From Candidatus Profundicultor aquiphilus (GTDB lineage: Bacteria > Atribacterota > Atribacteria > Atribacterales > Caldatribacteriaceae): 17,517 nucleotides of DNA. Position numbers and translations under genes: made by a program. Below, in pieces: positions 6,504-13,933 of the stretch; positions within the stretch are counted from its first letter, which is position 1; each line of letters opens with the position of its first letter. Below the pieces are notes generated by a model. The model saw nothing but the letters and a program-made list of their open reading frames with translations. It was not told the DNA's origin and did no database searches. The DNA lies in the NCBI GenBank assembly GCA_013314795.1, contig JABUEZ010000011.1, positions 1 through 17,517 on the forward strand, read 5' to 3'.

Positions 6504-6968
6504 TCATCCCATCTCCTTCCTCAGGGCAACGAGCTGCAGAAAATGCCTTTTTTCCTCCTCGATAACTTTTTCCAGCCACCCTCTTTTTGCAGGATTTACC
6601 AGGGGCATAAAACCCTGATAGAAGAGCACACTTTCCTTCTCCACTTCTATGCCAGTTTCCAGGGCATCGGTAAGGGAAGAGGACCCAACCTGACCAGCCA
6701 GAACCTTTCCCAAAATCCCGCTTTCCACGATAGACCCCAGATACTGGGTTACTTCTTCATTGTCCTGGAAAGCCTCTTCGGTCTCTAGAGTACTCAAAAG
6801 GTCATTGAAAAAAGCCAGATGCTTTTTTTCTTCCTCAGCCAGGAACGCAAATATTTTTTTGACCTCCTGGTGAGCCGATTCCTGAAGCCTTCTGTAGAAA
6901 TCAATCCCCTTTTTTTCCAGTTCCACCGCCATACCCAGTATTTCTGCAGGAGCAAAACGTAGAACCAT
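6504..6968 (-). CDS. Rubrerythrin-like ferritin-fold diiron protein without rubredoxin domain
   Basis: A predicted four-helix diiron protein of 154 residues. Candidate iron ligands fall in the expected helix pattern: a glutamate in VELEKKGIDFY (about E18), E47-x2-H50 (EEEKKH), a glutamate in IEVEKESVLFY (about E110) and E139-x2-H142 (EEEKRH). There is no CxxC rubredoxin domain at either end, so this is an erythrin-type domain alone. Such proteins typically handle peroxide or iron in anaerobes, with electrons from partner redox proteins. The frame is open to 7118, but the extra N-terminus runs through the divergent promoter region and is not credible. ATG 6968 (preceded by GGTAGGG) gives MVLRFAPAEILGMA; ATG 6998 is an alternative. 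It is the first gene of the redox operon, 1 nt before the DJ-1/peroxiredoxin-like gene. Confidence 0.82.
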   Translation of the reverse strand: MVLRFAPAEILGMAVELEKKGIDFYRRLQESAHQEVKKIFAFLAEEEKKHLAFFNDLLSTLETEEAFQDNEEVTQYLGSIVESGILGKVLAGQVGSSSLTDALETGIEVEKESVLFYQGFMPLVNPAKRGWLEKVIEEEKRHFLQLVALRKEMG

Positions 6969-7002
6969 TCGCCCATCCCTACCTTTCTCCACTTCCATTT
7001 TT

Positions 7003-7008
7003 ATTTTA
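7003..7008 (-). promoter_or_regulatory. Possible -10 element for the redox operon
   Basis: The minus strand carries TAAAAT about 35 nt before the preferred start at 6968, in the only non-coding gap from which this operon could start. No convincing -35 box stands at 16-18 nt (the hexamer there reads CTGATA), so this is a weak call. If correct, transcription would begin near 6998, favouring ATG 6968 as the first codon. Confidence 0.3.
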
Positions 7009-7024
7009 ACACGTTTTAACCATC

Positions 7025-7053
7025 TTATCAGGAAGGCTATTCTGACGTACAAT
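7025..7053 (+). promoter_or_regulatory. Possible promoter of the DUF4416 gene
   Basis: TTATCA (7025-7030), a 17-nt spacer and TACAAT (7048-7053) stand just before the plus-strand gene, with a predicted start about 7 nt downstream and therefore a very short leader. Each hexamer deviates from consensus (4/6 and 5/6). It shares the gap with the divergent redox operon. Confidence 0.45.
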
Positions 7054-7071
7054 AGAAAAGAGGTGAAAAGA

Positions 7072-7617
7072 ATGGGAGAGATAAAATTACCACAGCCAGT
7101 AAAGCTTTTTATCGCCACCCTCTATGAGGAAGAAAGGGTCTTGCACATTGTCCTTGAACCGCTTCAGGAACATTTCGGCAAAATAGAATGGCAGAGCCAC
7201 CCCATTCCCTTTACCTATACCGACTACTATCGGGATATCGGAACAAACCTCGTGCGGGTTTTCCTGGTTTTCAAATCCCTTATAGACCCGGGGCAGCTCG
7301 CGGAAATAAAATGGATTACCAATGAAATCGAAAAAAGCACCGGAGATAACGCTAAGGAGCGGAAAATCAATTTAGACCCGGGGTACTTTGACGGGGGAAA
7401 AATCGTTCTGGCCACTACCAAAAACTTTGCCCACCGGGTTTATATCGGAAAGGGGATTTTTGCCGAAGCCACCATCAAGTGGGAACGAGGGGATTTCCGT
7501 CCCTTTCCCTATACCTACCCAGATTACGCCAGTCCCGAATACCGCCCCATTTTATTTCAGATTCGAGAACTCTATCGCGCTTCTCTGAAAGAGTTGACCC
7601 CCAGATCCTCTTCCTGA
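7072..7617 (+). CDS. DUF4416 family protein of unknown function
   Basis: A soluble protein of 181 residues with the recognisable DUF4416 layout. It opens with PVKLFIATLYEE, followed by FTYTDYY in the first third, the long central INLDPGYFDGGKIVLATTKN, AHRVYIGKGIFAEATIKWE and near the end FPYTYPDYASPEYRPI. No catalytic motif, signal peptide or membrane segment is evident, and the family's function is not known to me. The start is ATG 7072, with GAGGTG about 6 nt upstream; the GTG at 7063 would sit on that site. It is the only plus-strand gene in the window, divergent from the redox operon and convergent with the exporter gene, whose last 46 bp it overlaps. The sequence gives no basis for a functional guess. 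Confidence 0.88.
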   Translation: MGEIKLPQPVKLFIATLYEEERVLHIVLEPLQEHFGKIEWQSHPIPFTYTDYYRDIGTNLVRVFLVFKSLIDPGQLAEIKWITNEIEKSTGDNAKERKINLDPGYFDGGKIVLATTKNFAHRVYIGKGIFAEATIKWERGDFRPFPYTYPDYASPEYRPILFQIRELYRASLKELTPRSSS

Positions 7618-9326
7618 AAAAGCTCTCGATACCAGGGGTTGGACCGCATCAATTCCTCATGCGTCCCCTCTCCCTTGACTTCGCCATCCTGTAAAAGAAT
7701 AATCCGATCAAGGTTACGCACCATTCTCAGGGAATGAGCAATGATGATGACGATCTTATCTCCCTCGATTTGAGAGATGGTGTTCAGGATGTATCGCTCC
7801 GACTCAGGGTCAAGGTTGGAAGTGGCTTCATCAAAGACCATAATGGGAGGGTCTTTCAATAGAGCCCGGGCAATGGCGATGCGCTGTTTTTGTCCTCCAG
7901 AGAGACGACTCCCTCCCTCACCGACATCGGTATCGTACCCATTTTCCAGATTCACGATAAACTCATGGGCGTGTGCCCGACAGGAAGCAGTATACACCTC
8001 TTCCGAAGATGCTTCCAAATCACCGTAGAGAATGTTTTCCCGGACCGTGCCTCCCAGAACCAGGGCATCCTGGAGCACCACTCCAATGAGATTTCGCAGG
8101 GCCGAAAGCTTAAAGCGCCGTATATCCACTCCATCAATTTCGATGCTTCCCTCATCAGGGTCATAGAAACGAAGCAAAAGGTTAATCAGAGTGGTCTTCC
8201 CCGCCCCACTCGGTCCGACGATTCCCACTTTTTCTCCCAGCCGGATTTTCAGATTGAAATGGCGTAAAATTGCTTCCCCCCGGTAGGCAAAAGAAACGTT
8301 CCGAAAAACCACACCATCTTTAATGGAAGAAATCTCCACCGCTTCTTTTTCTTCCTGGATGGGAGAAGGAACATCCAGAAACTCAAAAATCCGCTCCGCG
8401 GAAGCCAGACTCTGCTGCAAAGTCTGAATACCAGAGGAAAAACGCGAAAGAGGAGAAGAAGCAATGACGAGATACCCCAGAAACGCAATCAACCCTCCAG
8501 GAGTGAGATTTCCGTACACCACTTCTCGCCCCCCATACCATATGACCACCATGATGCCACAGGATGTAACCAGCTCCACAAGAGGTGTAAAAATAGCCTT
8601 GGCTTTGGCCTGCTGCATGGCCAGATAAAAATTCACTTCGTTTTCCCGTTCAAACCGTTCCACTTCATAATGGCCGCTGACATAGGACTGAATGATTTTC
8701 ATCCCGGTAACGGCCCGCTCAACAAGAGACGTAAGGAGGGCGGCTTTGTTTTGCAAAAGATGTGAAAAACTTTTGATCTTTTTACCCAGGTAATCGACAC
8801 TCGTCCCCACCAGGGGAAAAACCAGAAGCGATAACGCTGCCAACCTCCAGTGGATGAAAAAAAGGAACACCACCGAACCGGCAAAGATGAGAAAGTCCAT
8901 GATGATGTTCACAAAAACACTGGAGAAAAGGTTCTGCAGAATGGTAATATCGTTGGTCATGCGAGAAATGACTTCTCCAGGTTGCGTTTCTTGAAAAAAG
9001 GCCGCCGAAAGAGAATGAAGATGCTGGTACAGATCGGAACGGAGTTTGGTAATGGCCCGAAAGCCTGCCAGAGAAATCCAGAAGTTTTGAGCATACGACG
9101 TAATCCCTTTTACAAAAAAGATCCCGATGATGCCGAGAGAAATGAACATCAAAAGTCTTAAGTCTTTTTGAATCAGAACCCGATCAATCGTATCCCGCAA
9201 AAGCCAGGGCAGGAGGAGATTGAGCCCTGCCCCAAAAAGCGCCATCAGCAAAGCCCCCATGATATACCATCCATAGGGACGGAGATAACGCAAAAGCCGC
9301 CAGAGACTACCGGACCTCTTCACCAT
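7572..9326 (-). CDS. msbA: MsbA-type ABC exporter, probable lipid A flippase
   Basis: A half-size ABC exporter of 584 residues (E. coli MsbA has 582). The N-terminal part (about 15-315) contains six hydrophobic segments. The C-terminal ATPase has Walker A GPSGAGKT (371-378), a Q-loop glutamine (Q419), the LSGGQ signature (475-479), Walker B IMVFDE (495-500) and an H-loop histidine (H531). As a homodimer in the inner membrane it would flip a lipid substrate. Position directly after lpxB and its paralog makes a lipid A precursor the likely cargo, but generic lipid or drug exporters look alike. The start is ATG 9326, with GGAGG 6 nt upstream inside the previous gene (20-nt overlap). The 3' end overlaps the convergent DUF4416 gene by 46 bp, with no clear terminator between them. 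Confidence 0.88.
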   Translation of the reverse strand: MVKRSGSLWRLLRYLRPYGWYIMGALLMALFGAGLNLLLPWLLRDTIDRVLIQKDLRLLMFISLGIIGIFFVKGITSYAQNFWISLAGFRAITKLRSDLYQHLHSLSAAFFQETQPGEVISRMTNDITILQNLFSSVFVNIIMDFLIFAGSVVFLFFIHWRLAALSLLVFPLVGTSVDYLGKKIKSFSHLLQNKAALLTSLVERAVTGMKIIQSYVSGHYEVERFERENEVNFYLAMQQAKAKAIFTPLVELVTSCGIMVVIWYGGREVVYGNLTPGGLIAFLGYLVIASSPLSRFSSGIQTLQQSLASAERIFEFLDVPSPIQEEKEAVEISSIKDGVVFRNVSFAYRGEAILRHFNLKIRLGEKVGIVGPSGAGKTTLINLLLRFYDPDEGSIEIDGVDIRRFKLSALRNLIGVVLQDALVLGGTVRENILYGDLEASSEEVYTASCRAHAHEFIVNLENGYDTDVGEGGSRLSGGQKQRIAIARALLKDPPIMVFDEATSNLDPESERYILNTISQIEGDKIVIIIAHSLRMVRNLDRIILLQDGEVKGEGTHEELMRSNPWYRELFQEEDLGVNSFREAR

Positions 9327-10428
9327 GCCACGCCTCCATGATGAGGTTCGCAAGACAAAGCGAGGCATCGGGGGAAGGAAGCTCTTCTCTGAAAGACTGC
9401 TTTTTTTGATCCTGTAACGTTTCCTCTACCACCGCGAGAAATTGCTCCGCGGCGATGTTTCCTTTGAGTTCTGGAAGCACCTCTTGCTCCCAGAGCAGGT
9501 TGGGAAGGGAAATCCATCTGGCTTCCTCCAGTTTCCGACAAAGAATTTTTCTCTTCAGTATTTTACCCCAGTAGGGAATTTTTTCCAAAATGGCCAACGG
9601 CCCCATAATCGGGAGCATTTCTATAGCCCTGGAGGTGGGGCAAATAACGATCCCCTTTCTCCCCCGATAGACAATTTCCAAATTGTTGGAACCTGGCACG
9701 GTGATGACAAGATCGGCATCCTGAATGAGACTCGAAGTTTTACCAAAAAAAATCGTCATTCCCGATATTTCCGGGATCGCTTCATGCTGATAATGCCAAG
9801 GTAAACCCATGGTAAAAGAAGCCTGAGGATAGTGCTCCTTCAGCGCTTCAGCCCAGGTTTGGAAAAGAGGAAAGAGAACCGGATACGCAAACTTTCGGCT
9901 CCCGGGCAAAAAGAGAAAACGGGGAGAGCCGGAGGGAAACAAAGGCTCGGTTTTCCACTTTGCCACCGCCGAAGCCAGTAAATCGCCTACATAGACACAT
10001 TTCTCTCGGGGGAAGCGGACAATGTCCTTCCGAAAACGCACCAGATACCGATCCACCTGGGAAGTCCACCTGGGGGGTACACCGTAAGCCCACAGGGGAT
10101 ACCCAGTTCTTCGCTTCAGGAGGACAGCATAAAAAAGATCCCCGCCCAGAAAGAGCGCAAGACCCCGGGGGAAGGGCGTAAATCGTGAAAGACCCATGAC
10201 AAAAAGGAGCGTTTCCCGAGGAGTAAAAACCCTCTCCACCAGAGGAAAACTGCGGATGACCTCAACTTCCCGACCAGTGGCAAATTGACAGGGAGGCACA
10301 AAAACCCATATCCGGGGAGGACAGGAGAAATTTTTGAACTCCTCCAGAAGAGGCCATAGCCAGTAATACACTTCTCCAGGACTGTTGACTGTGATGAGAA
10401 GATGCCCCGTTTCTTCAGAAGTAGGCAC
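9307..10428 (-). CDS. Divergent LpxB-like glycosyltransferase (lipid-A-disaccharide-synthase-related)
   Basis: A 373-residue protein that I read as a diverged relative of the neighbouring LpxB. Shared landmarks occur in the same order: NSPGEV near the N-terminus (15-20; LpxB has SCGDISGD), PLWAYGVPPRW (111-121; LpxB PQVWAWGKKR), YVGDLL (146-151; LpxB VGHPLL), LPGSRK (174-179; identical in LpxB), PGSNNLE (245-251; LpxB AGTVTLE) and ISLPNLLWEQEVLPEL (306-321; LpxB has IGLPNIVLGERICPEL). A GT-B-fold sugar transferase is therefore likely, but several catalytic-region residues differ. The start is uncertain: GTG 10428 (TTG 10431 possible) overlaps the lpxB stop by 14 nt; the longer frame to 10614 lies inside lpxB. 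Its place between lpxB and msbA suggests a role in lipid A or a related glycolipid. The acceptor and donor are unknown. Confidence 0.75.
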   Translation of the reverse strand: MPTSEETGHLLITVNSPGEVYYWLWPLLEEFKNFSCPPRIWVFVPPCQFATGREVEVIRSFPLVERVFTPRETLLFVMGLSRFTPFPRGLALFLGGDLFYAVLLKRRTGYPLWAYGVPPRWTSQVDRYLVRFRKDIVRFPREKCVYVGDLLASAVAKWKTEPLFPSGSPRFLFLPGSRKFAYPVLFPLFQTWAEALKEHYPQASFTMGLPWHYQHEAIPEISGMTIFFGKTSSLIQDADLVITVPGSNNLEIVYRGRKGIVICPTSRAIEMLPIMGPLAILEKIPYWGKILKRKILCRKLEEARWISLPNLLWEQEVLPELKGNIAAEQFLAVVEETLQDQKKQSFREELPSPDASLCLANLIMEAWHGEEVR

Positions 10429-11527
10429 CAAGAACTTCCACCACCTGCGCGAAAGGATTCCCCCGGTCAAGGCGTTCCCGAATCTGTTTGGCCCAGACAA
10501 GCGCTTTCTCACGCATCTGGGTATCCTGCAATATACTCTCAACCTCCCGCTGAAGGTTTCGCCAGGAAAAATCATTCTGGATAAGCTCAGGGCAGATACG
10601 CTCCCCCAGAACAATATTCGGTAACCCTATGAAAGATCCTCGACACACCATCCGCGCCACCCAGAAGGTAAACGGCGAGAGACGATAGACGATAATCTGG
10701 GGAACCCCCGCCAGAGCCACTTCCAGAGTCACCGTCCCGGCACAGGCAATGGCCAGACTGGCATGGCGCAAAATACGAGGAAGTTCATCTTTCATCGCCA
10801 ATGTAACCGGAAAATTACGCAGTTCCTCCACTAACAGTTCTCGTAGTTCCCGGGACGCCGCCACAGCAACCAGGCGATGCAAATCCCCAAGAGAAGAATC
10901 CTTTTTCAGATACTCTTTAACTACCGCAAGATATCGCAGCACCTCTATCTTCCGACTGCCCGGGAGAAAAACCACCCAGGGAGTTTCATGGGAAACTTCC
11001 CTGGTATCCACTCCCCCTTTTCGCAACAGTTCTAAAAGGGGGTGTCCCACCCATCTGACACAGGCCTTACCAGAAGAAAAGTAGGGAACTTCCCAGGGGA
11101 AAAGAGGAAAAATCCAGTCGGCCAGCTGAGCCAGCCGCACCCCCCTTTTTTTACCCCAGGCCCACACCTGAGGCGGAGCAAAGTACACCACCGGAATACC
11201 TTGTTCCTGACAGAAACGCGCCAGGCGAAAATTAAAACCAGGATTATCCACCAGCACGACCACCCGGGGATGATGCGTCCTGATAAATTCACAGGAAATA
11301 TTCCATACCCTTTTCCACTGGTGTAAGGAACCAATGACTTCCAGAAAACCAACGGTGGAGAGAGAAGAAGTAGGATATAGAAGTTGGGCTCCGGCGTCAA
11401 CGCTTTCTTCTCCTCCCAGAGCAAAAACATCCACTTCTGGGAAGCGCTTCCGGAGAAGACGCACCATTTCCCCCACATACCGGTCTCCCGAAATATCACC
11501 GCAGGAGAAAAGAACCGCTCTGCCCAT
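10415..11527 (-). CDS. lpxB: Lipid-A-disaccharide synthase LpxB
   Basis: LpxB joins UDP-2,3-diacylglucosamine to lipid X (2,3-diacylglucosamine 1-phosphate), giving the beta-1,6 disaccharide of lipid A at the inner face of the membrane. The 370 residues match the family length. Motifs seen are SCGDISGD (8-15), VDNPGFNFRLA, the hallmark PQVWAWGKKR, VGHPLLE, LPGSR, the UDP-binding CAGTVTLE and LPNIVLG. The usual glutamate of S-G-E-x-S-G-D is aspartate here, a conservative change. ATG 11527 stands 1 nt after the lpxI stop; the longer frame to 11674 lies inside lpxI and is not used. The Shine-Dalgarno sequence is weak, so translation is probably coupled to lpxI. Confidence 0.95.
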   Translation of the reverse strand: MGRAVLFSCGDISGDRYVGEMVRLLRKRFPEVDVFALGGEESVDAGAQLLYPTSSLSTVGFLEVIGSLHQWKRVWNISCEFIRTHHPRVVVLVDNPGFNFRLARFCQEQGIPVVYFAPPQVWAWGKKRGVRLAQLADWIFPLFPWEVPYFSSGKACVRWVGHPLLELLRKGGVDTREVSHETPWVVFLPGSRKIEVLRYLAVVKEYLKKDSSLGDLHRLVAVAASRELRELLVEELRNFPVTLAMKDELPRILRHASLAIACAGTVTLEVALAGVPQIIVYRLSPFTFWVARMVCRGSFIGLPNIVLGERICPELIQNDFSWRNLQREVESILQDTQMREKALVWAKQIRERLDRGNPFAQVVEVLGAYF

Positions 11528-11528
11528 T

Positions 11529-12314
11529 TTATTTTTCAATTCCCACGATGCTGAGCGAATGCGCTTCGGCCTGAGCCAGTGCTTCGTCCCGGTCCAAAAA
11601 GAGGGTTTTTCCACTCTCCACGGCCAGAACCCGACCTCCGAAACGCACCAGAAGTTCCACCGTCTGAAGCCCAATGGTGGGAACGTCGACGAAAAAATCC
11701 TGGTCGCTCCGGGCCACCTTTACCACCACACCGCCATGTCCCAGCGCAAGGCCTCTCCGAATGGCTTCATCGGTCCCTTCCGCACCCTCGAGCGAAAGTA
11801 CTGTTCCCCTTTTCACCACTACCGTCTGGCCAATTTCTTCGTCGGCCAGAAATCTTGCCACCCGAAAGCCCAGAGCGACGTCGGACCATTCCTGCGAATC
11901 GGGAATTCTCCTGGTCAACACTCCCGGCGGAGTCAAATAATCAGCAAGAAAAGCAAGGGGCGAAACAATCTCCAATCCTTCGTGTATAAAATCCGCCATA
12001 ACTTTTTTGATAATCACCTGGTCAGCAAAAGAAGGGGAAGCTGCTTCTACCTCCTGCGCCAGAAAGCCGCCCTGAAAAAGCACTTTCTTGGGAACCTTCC
12101 CGGCCAGACACACTTTGCGAATACCACGCTCCCGTGCCAGATGAACAATTTCGCTCACCGAGAATGAAGAACAGAAGAAGTGAACCGGAAGGTCCTCTTC
12201 AGGGCGTAAAAAAGAAGAACTGAGCACCAGCACCTCATCGGTAAGACTGGCTTTCTGGTAGACAAGAAGGGGAATCTTGCCCTCACCCGTCAAAAGAAGC
12301 ATCTTCTCGGACAT
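11529..12314 (-). CDS. lpxI: UDP-2,3-diacylglucosamine pyrophosphatase LpxI
   Basis: LpxI (formerly DUF1009) hydrolyses UDP-2,3-diacylglucosamine to lipid X and UMP, replacing LpxH in many bacteria. The 261-residue product has the family layout: an N-terminal Rossmann-like part beginning LLLTGEGKIPLLVYQ, the linker stretch with PLAFLADYLTPPGVLT, and the C-terminal domain with the conserved EGAEGTDEAIRRG (176-188), VVVKVAR and FFVDVPTIG, whose aspartate (about D210) probably belongs to the active site. It lies between lpxA and lpxB, the expected context. ATG 12314 overlaps the lpxA end by 32 nt. ATG 12302 is an alternative that would start directly at the Rossmann strand, as many LpxI proteins do. 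Confidence 0.94.
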   Translation of the reverse strand: MSEKMLLLTGEGKIPLLVYQKASLTDEVLVLSSSFLRPEEDLPVHFFCSSFSVSEIVHLARERGIRKVCLAGKVPKKVLFQGGFLAQEVEAASPSFADQVIIKKVMADFIHEGLEIVSPLAFLADYLTPPGVLTRRIPDSQEWSDVALGFRVARFLADEEIGQTVVVKRGTVLSLEGAEGTDEAIRRGLALGHGGVVVKVARSDQDFFVDVPTIGLQTVELLVRFGGRVLAVESGKTLFLDRDEALAQAEAHSLSIVGIEK

Positions 12315-13104
12315 CTTCCGTGTCTCTGACCCAGCGGGTTACACCCCTCTTGCTCTGGGCGAAAAAGGTGGTAATCTCTCCCACCAGCTCTGCATCGTAC
12401 CCCATCTTGGGAAGCTCTTCTAAGGCTTTGCGAAGTGGTAAACCACCCCGAGAAAGAAAAGTATAAATTTTCTTGACCGCTTCACGCTTTTCAGCCGAAA
12501 ATCCTCGCCTCTTCATACCCACCCGATTCAGACCATAAATTCGCGCCGGATGACCATCAGCCAGAGTATAGGGAGGAATATCCATGGTCACTTTGGCAAG
12601 TCCCCCCACCATGCACAACCGCCCCAGGCGGACAAACTGATGAACTCCCAAAAGCCCGCTTAAGGTAGCCCAATCTTCAATGGTCACATGCCCACAGAGC
12701 ATGGCACCATTGGCCATCACCACACCATCACCAATGGAACAATTATGCGCGATATGACAGTAAGCCATGATGAAACAAGTTCGGCCAATTCTTGTCACCT
12801 TTCCTTCGCCAGTAGCCCTGTGAATGGTCACAAACTCCCGTATGGTGGTTCTCTCGCCAATGATTACCGCGGTCTCTTCACCTTGATATGAAAGATCCTG
12901 TGGCGGAGCACCAATGATGGTATGAGGACCAATGATACAATGAGGGCCAATCTCAACCCGTCCCTCAAGAACAGCAAAGGGGCCAACGCTGGTATAGGCT
13001 CCAATCTTCACATCTTCCCCTATAATGGCATACGGCCCTACTTCAACACCCTCTTCCAGGATTGCTTTTTCCGATACTCTAGCAGTGGGATCAACCTTGA
13101 CCAT
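12283..13104 (-). CDS. lpxA: UDP-N-acetylglucosamine acyltransferase LpxA
   Basis: LpxA transfers a 3-hydroxyacyl chain from acyl-ACP to the 3-OH of UDP-GlcNAc, the first step of lipid A synthesis. The 273 residues show a left-handed beta-helix of hexapeptide repeats (about 5-185), the catalytic histidine in CHIAHNC (H120, with H117 matching the second conserved His), the VHQFVRLG segment (154-161) and the C-terminal helical part opening with LNRVGMKRRGFS. The C-terminal extension is slightly longer than in E. coli (262). ATG 13104 has GGGAGG 6 nt upstream, within lpxC; the two genes overlap by 14 nt. Acyl chain length cannot be read from the sequence by eye. Confidence 0.97.
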   Translation of the reverse strand: MVKVDPTARVSEKAILEEGVEVGPYAIIGEDVKIGAYTSVGPFAVLEGRVEIGPHCIIGPHTIIGAPPQDLSYQGEETAVIIGERTTIREFVTIHRATGEGKVTRIGRTCFIMAYCHIAHNCSIGDGVVMANGAMLCGHVTIEDWATLSGLLGVHQFVRLGRLCMVGGLAKVTMDIPPYTLADGHPARIYGLNRVGMKRRGFSAEKREAVKKIYTFLSRGGLPLRKALEELPKMGYDAELVGEITTFFAQSKRGVTRWVRDTEDVREDASFDG

Positions 13105-13933
13105 TTTTGACCTCCCTTTGCAAAAGCTCCACCATCTGCTGATTGAGTTTGTGACCGGAGCGAATACCCAGAAACCCTCCCTGGACCCTCAGCCCCAAAA
13201 GCATCAAATCTCCCAGGAAATCCAGTATTTTATGGCAAGCCGCTTCTTGGGGATCCCGCAAGGGATGGTTACTTTGCCCCCAGCGATCAAAAACCAGCGC
13301 TTCATCACGTATTCCCAACCCGAGACCACCTTTTAGAATATCCGAAATTTCCCACTCGAACGCAAAAGTCCGCGCCTGAGCAAGACGCACAAAATCATCC
13401 CCTTCCCGAAATTGAACACCCCGGAAAAATGTCCCCCTCGGGGTAGCATCGAGAAGATAAAAAACCTGAACGTTATCAGCCGGAAAAGCAAACAGCCCTC
13501 TTTCTGTGTCGCCCACTCTGATAACGTGCCGAATCGGAAACGTCAAGCAGGGCTTATTCTGAGTTACCATCCCAGCACGAGCAAGCGCTTCAAAGAAAAT
13601 CAGAGCACTTCCATCGCCTCCCGGAAGTTCTACCCCCTCGACCCAAACTTCTGTATTCGTTATTCCCCACCCCCAGCAGGCGGCCAGAAAATGCTCTACG
13701 GTCTGGAGCACTATGCCTTCCTTGGCCAAAGCAGTCGAACGGGGACCCAGTACAGCATATTCAATCCTGGCCGGGATCCGCGTCTCCCGGGAATTCTGCA
13801 CCACCCTGAAAACAATACCGGTATCTTCACCCGACGGAAGAATGGTCATCGAAACGCGTTCCCCAGTGTGTAAACCTCTTCCTTCGAGAGTAACCGGAGT
13901 TGCCACCGTCCTTTGCCACACTTCTTCATTCAT
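13091..13933 (-). CDS. lpxC: UDP-3-O-acyl-N-acetylglucosamine deacetylase LpxC
   Basis: LpxC is the zinc deacetylase and committed step of lipid A synthesis. The 280 residues (E. coli 305) contain all expected active-site groups: E80 and H81 in QTVEHFLAAC, H234 and D238 in CHKILDFLGDL as the remaining zinc ligands, and H261 in RSGHKLN. Also present are the ELPGGDGSA segment and ARTFAFEWEI, which corresponds to the substrate-tunnel region. It is not fused to FabZ, unlike in some phyla, and no fabZ follows. The start ATG 13933 overlaps the lpxD stop by 8 nt, and the end overlaps lpxA by 14 nt. Confidence 0.97.
   Translation of the reverse strand: MNEEVWQRTVATPVTLEGRGLHTGERVSMTILPSGEDTGIVFRVVQNSRETRIPARIEYAVLGPRSTALAKEGIVLQTVEHFLAACWGWGITNTEVWVEGVELPGGDGSALIFFEALARAGMVTQNKPCLTFPIRHVIRVGDTERGLFAFPADNVQVFYLLDATPRGTFFRGVQFREGDDFVRLAQARTFAFEWEISDILKGGLGLGIRDEALVFDRWGQSNHPLRDPQEAACHKILDFLGDLMLLGLRVQGGFLGIRSGHKLNQQMVELLQREVKNGQG

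Noticed and set aside
6969..7118. N-terminal extension of the rubrerythrin-like protein with a hydrophobic segment that could be a membrane anchor
   Set aside because: The extension crosses the divergent promoter region and the start of the DUF4416 gene, lacks a ribosome binding site, and is not needed for the ferritin fold.
7560..7660. Search for a shared bidirectional terminator between the exporter and DUF4416 genes
   Set aside because: No inverted repeat followed by a T-run was found by eye; the region is coding on both strands.
10429..10614. N-terminal extension of the LpxB-like protein to 10614
   Set aside because: These bases encode the conserved C-terminus of LpxB in another frame, and the extension has no similarity to LpxB-like N-termini; GTG 10428 starts just before the first motif.
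11334..12167. Plus-strand open frame of 277 residues opposite lpxI and lpxB
   Set aside because: It lies across two well-supported lipid A genes on the minus strand and has no recognisable domain or start context.
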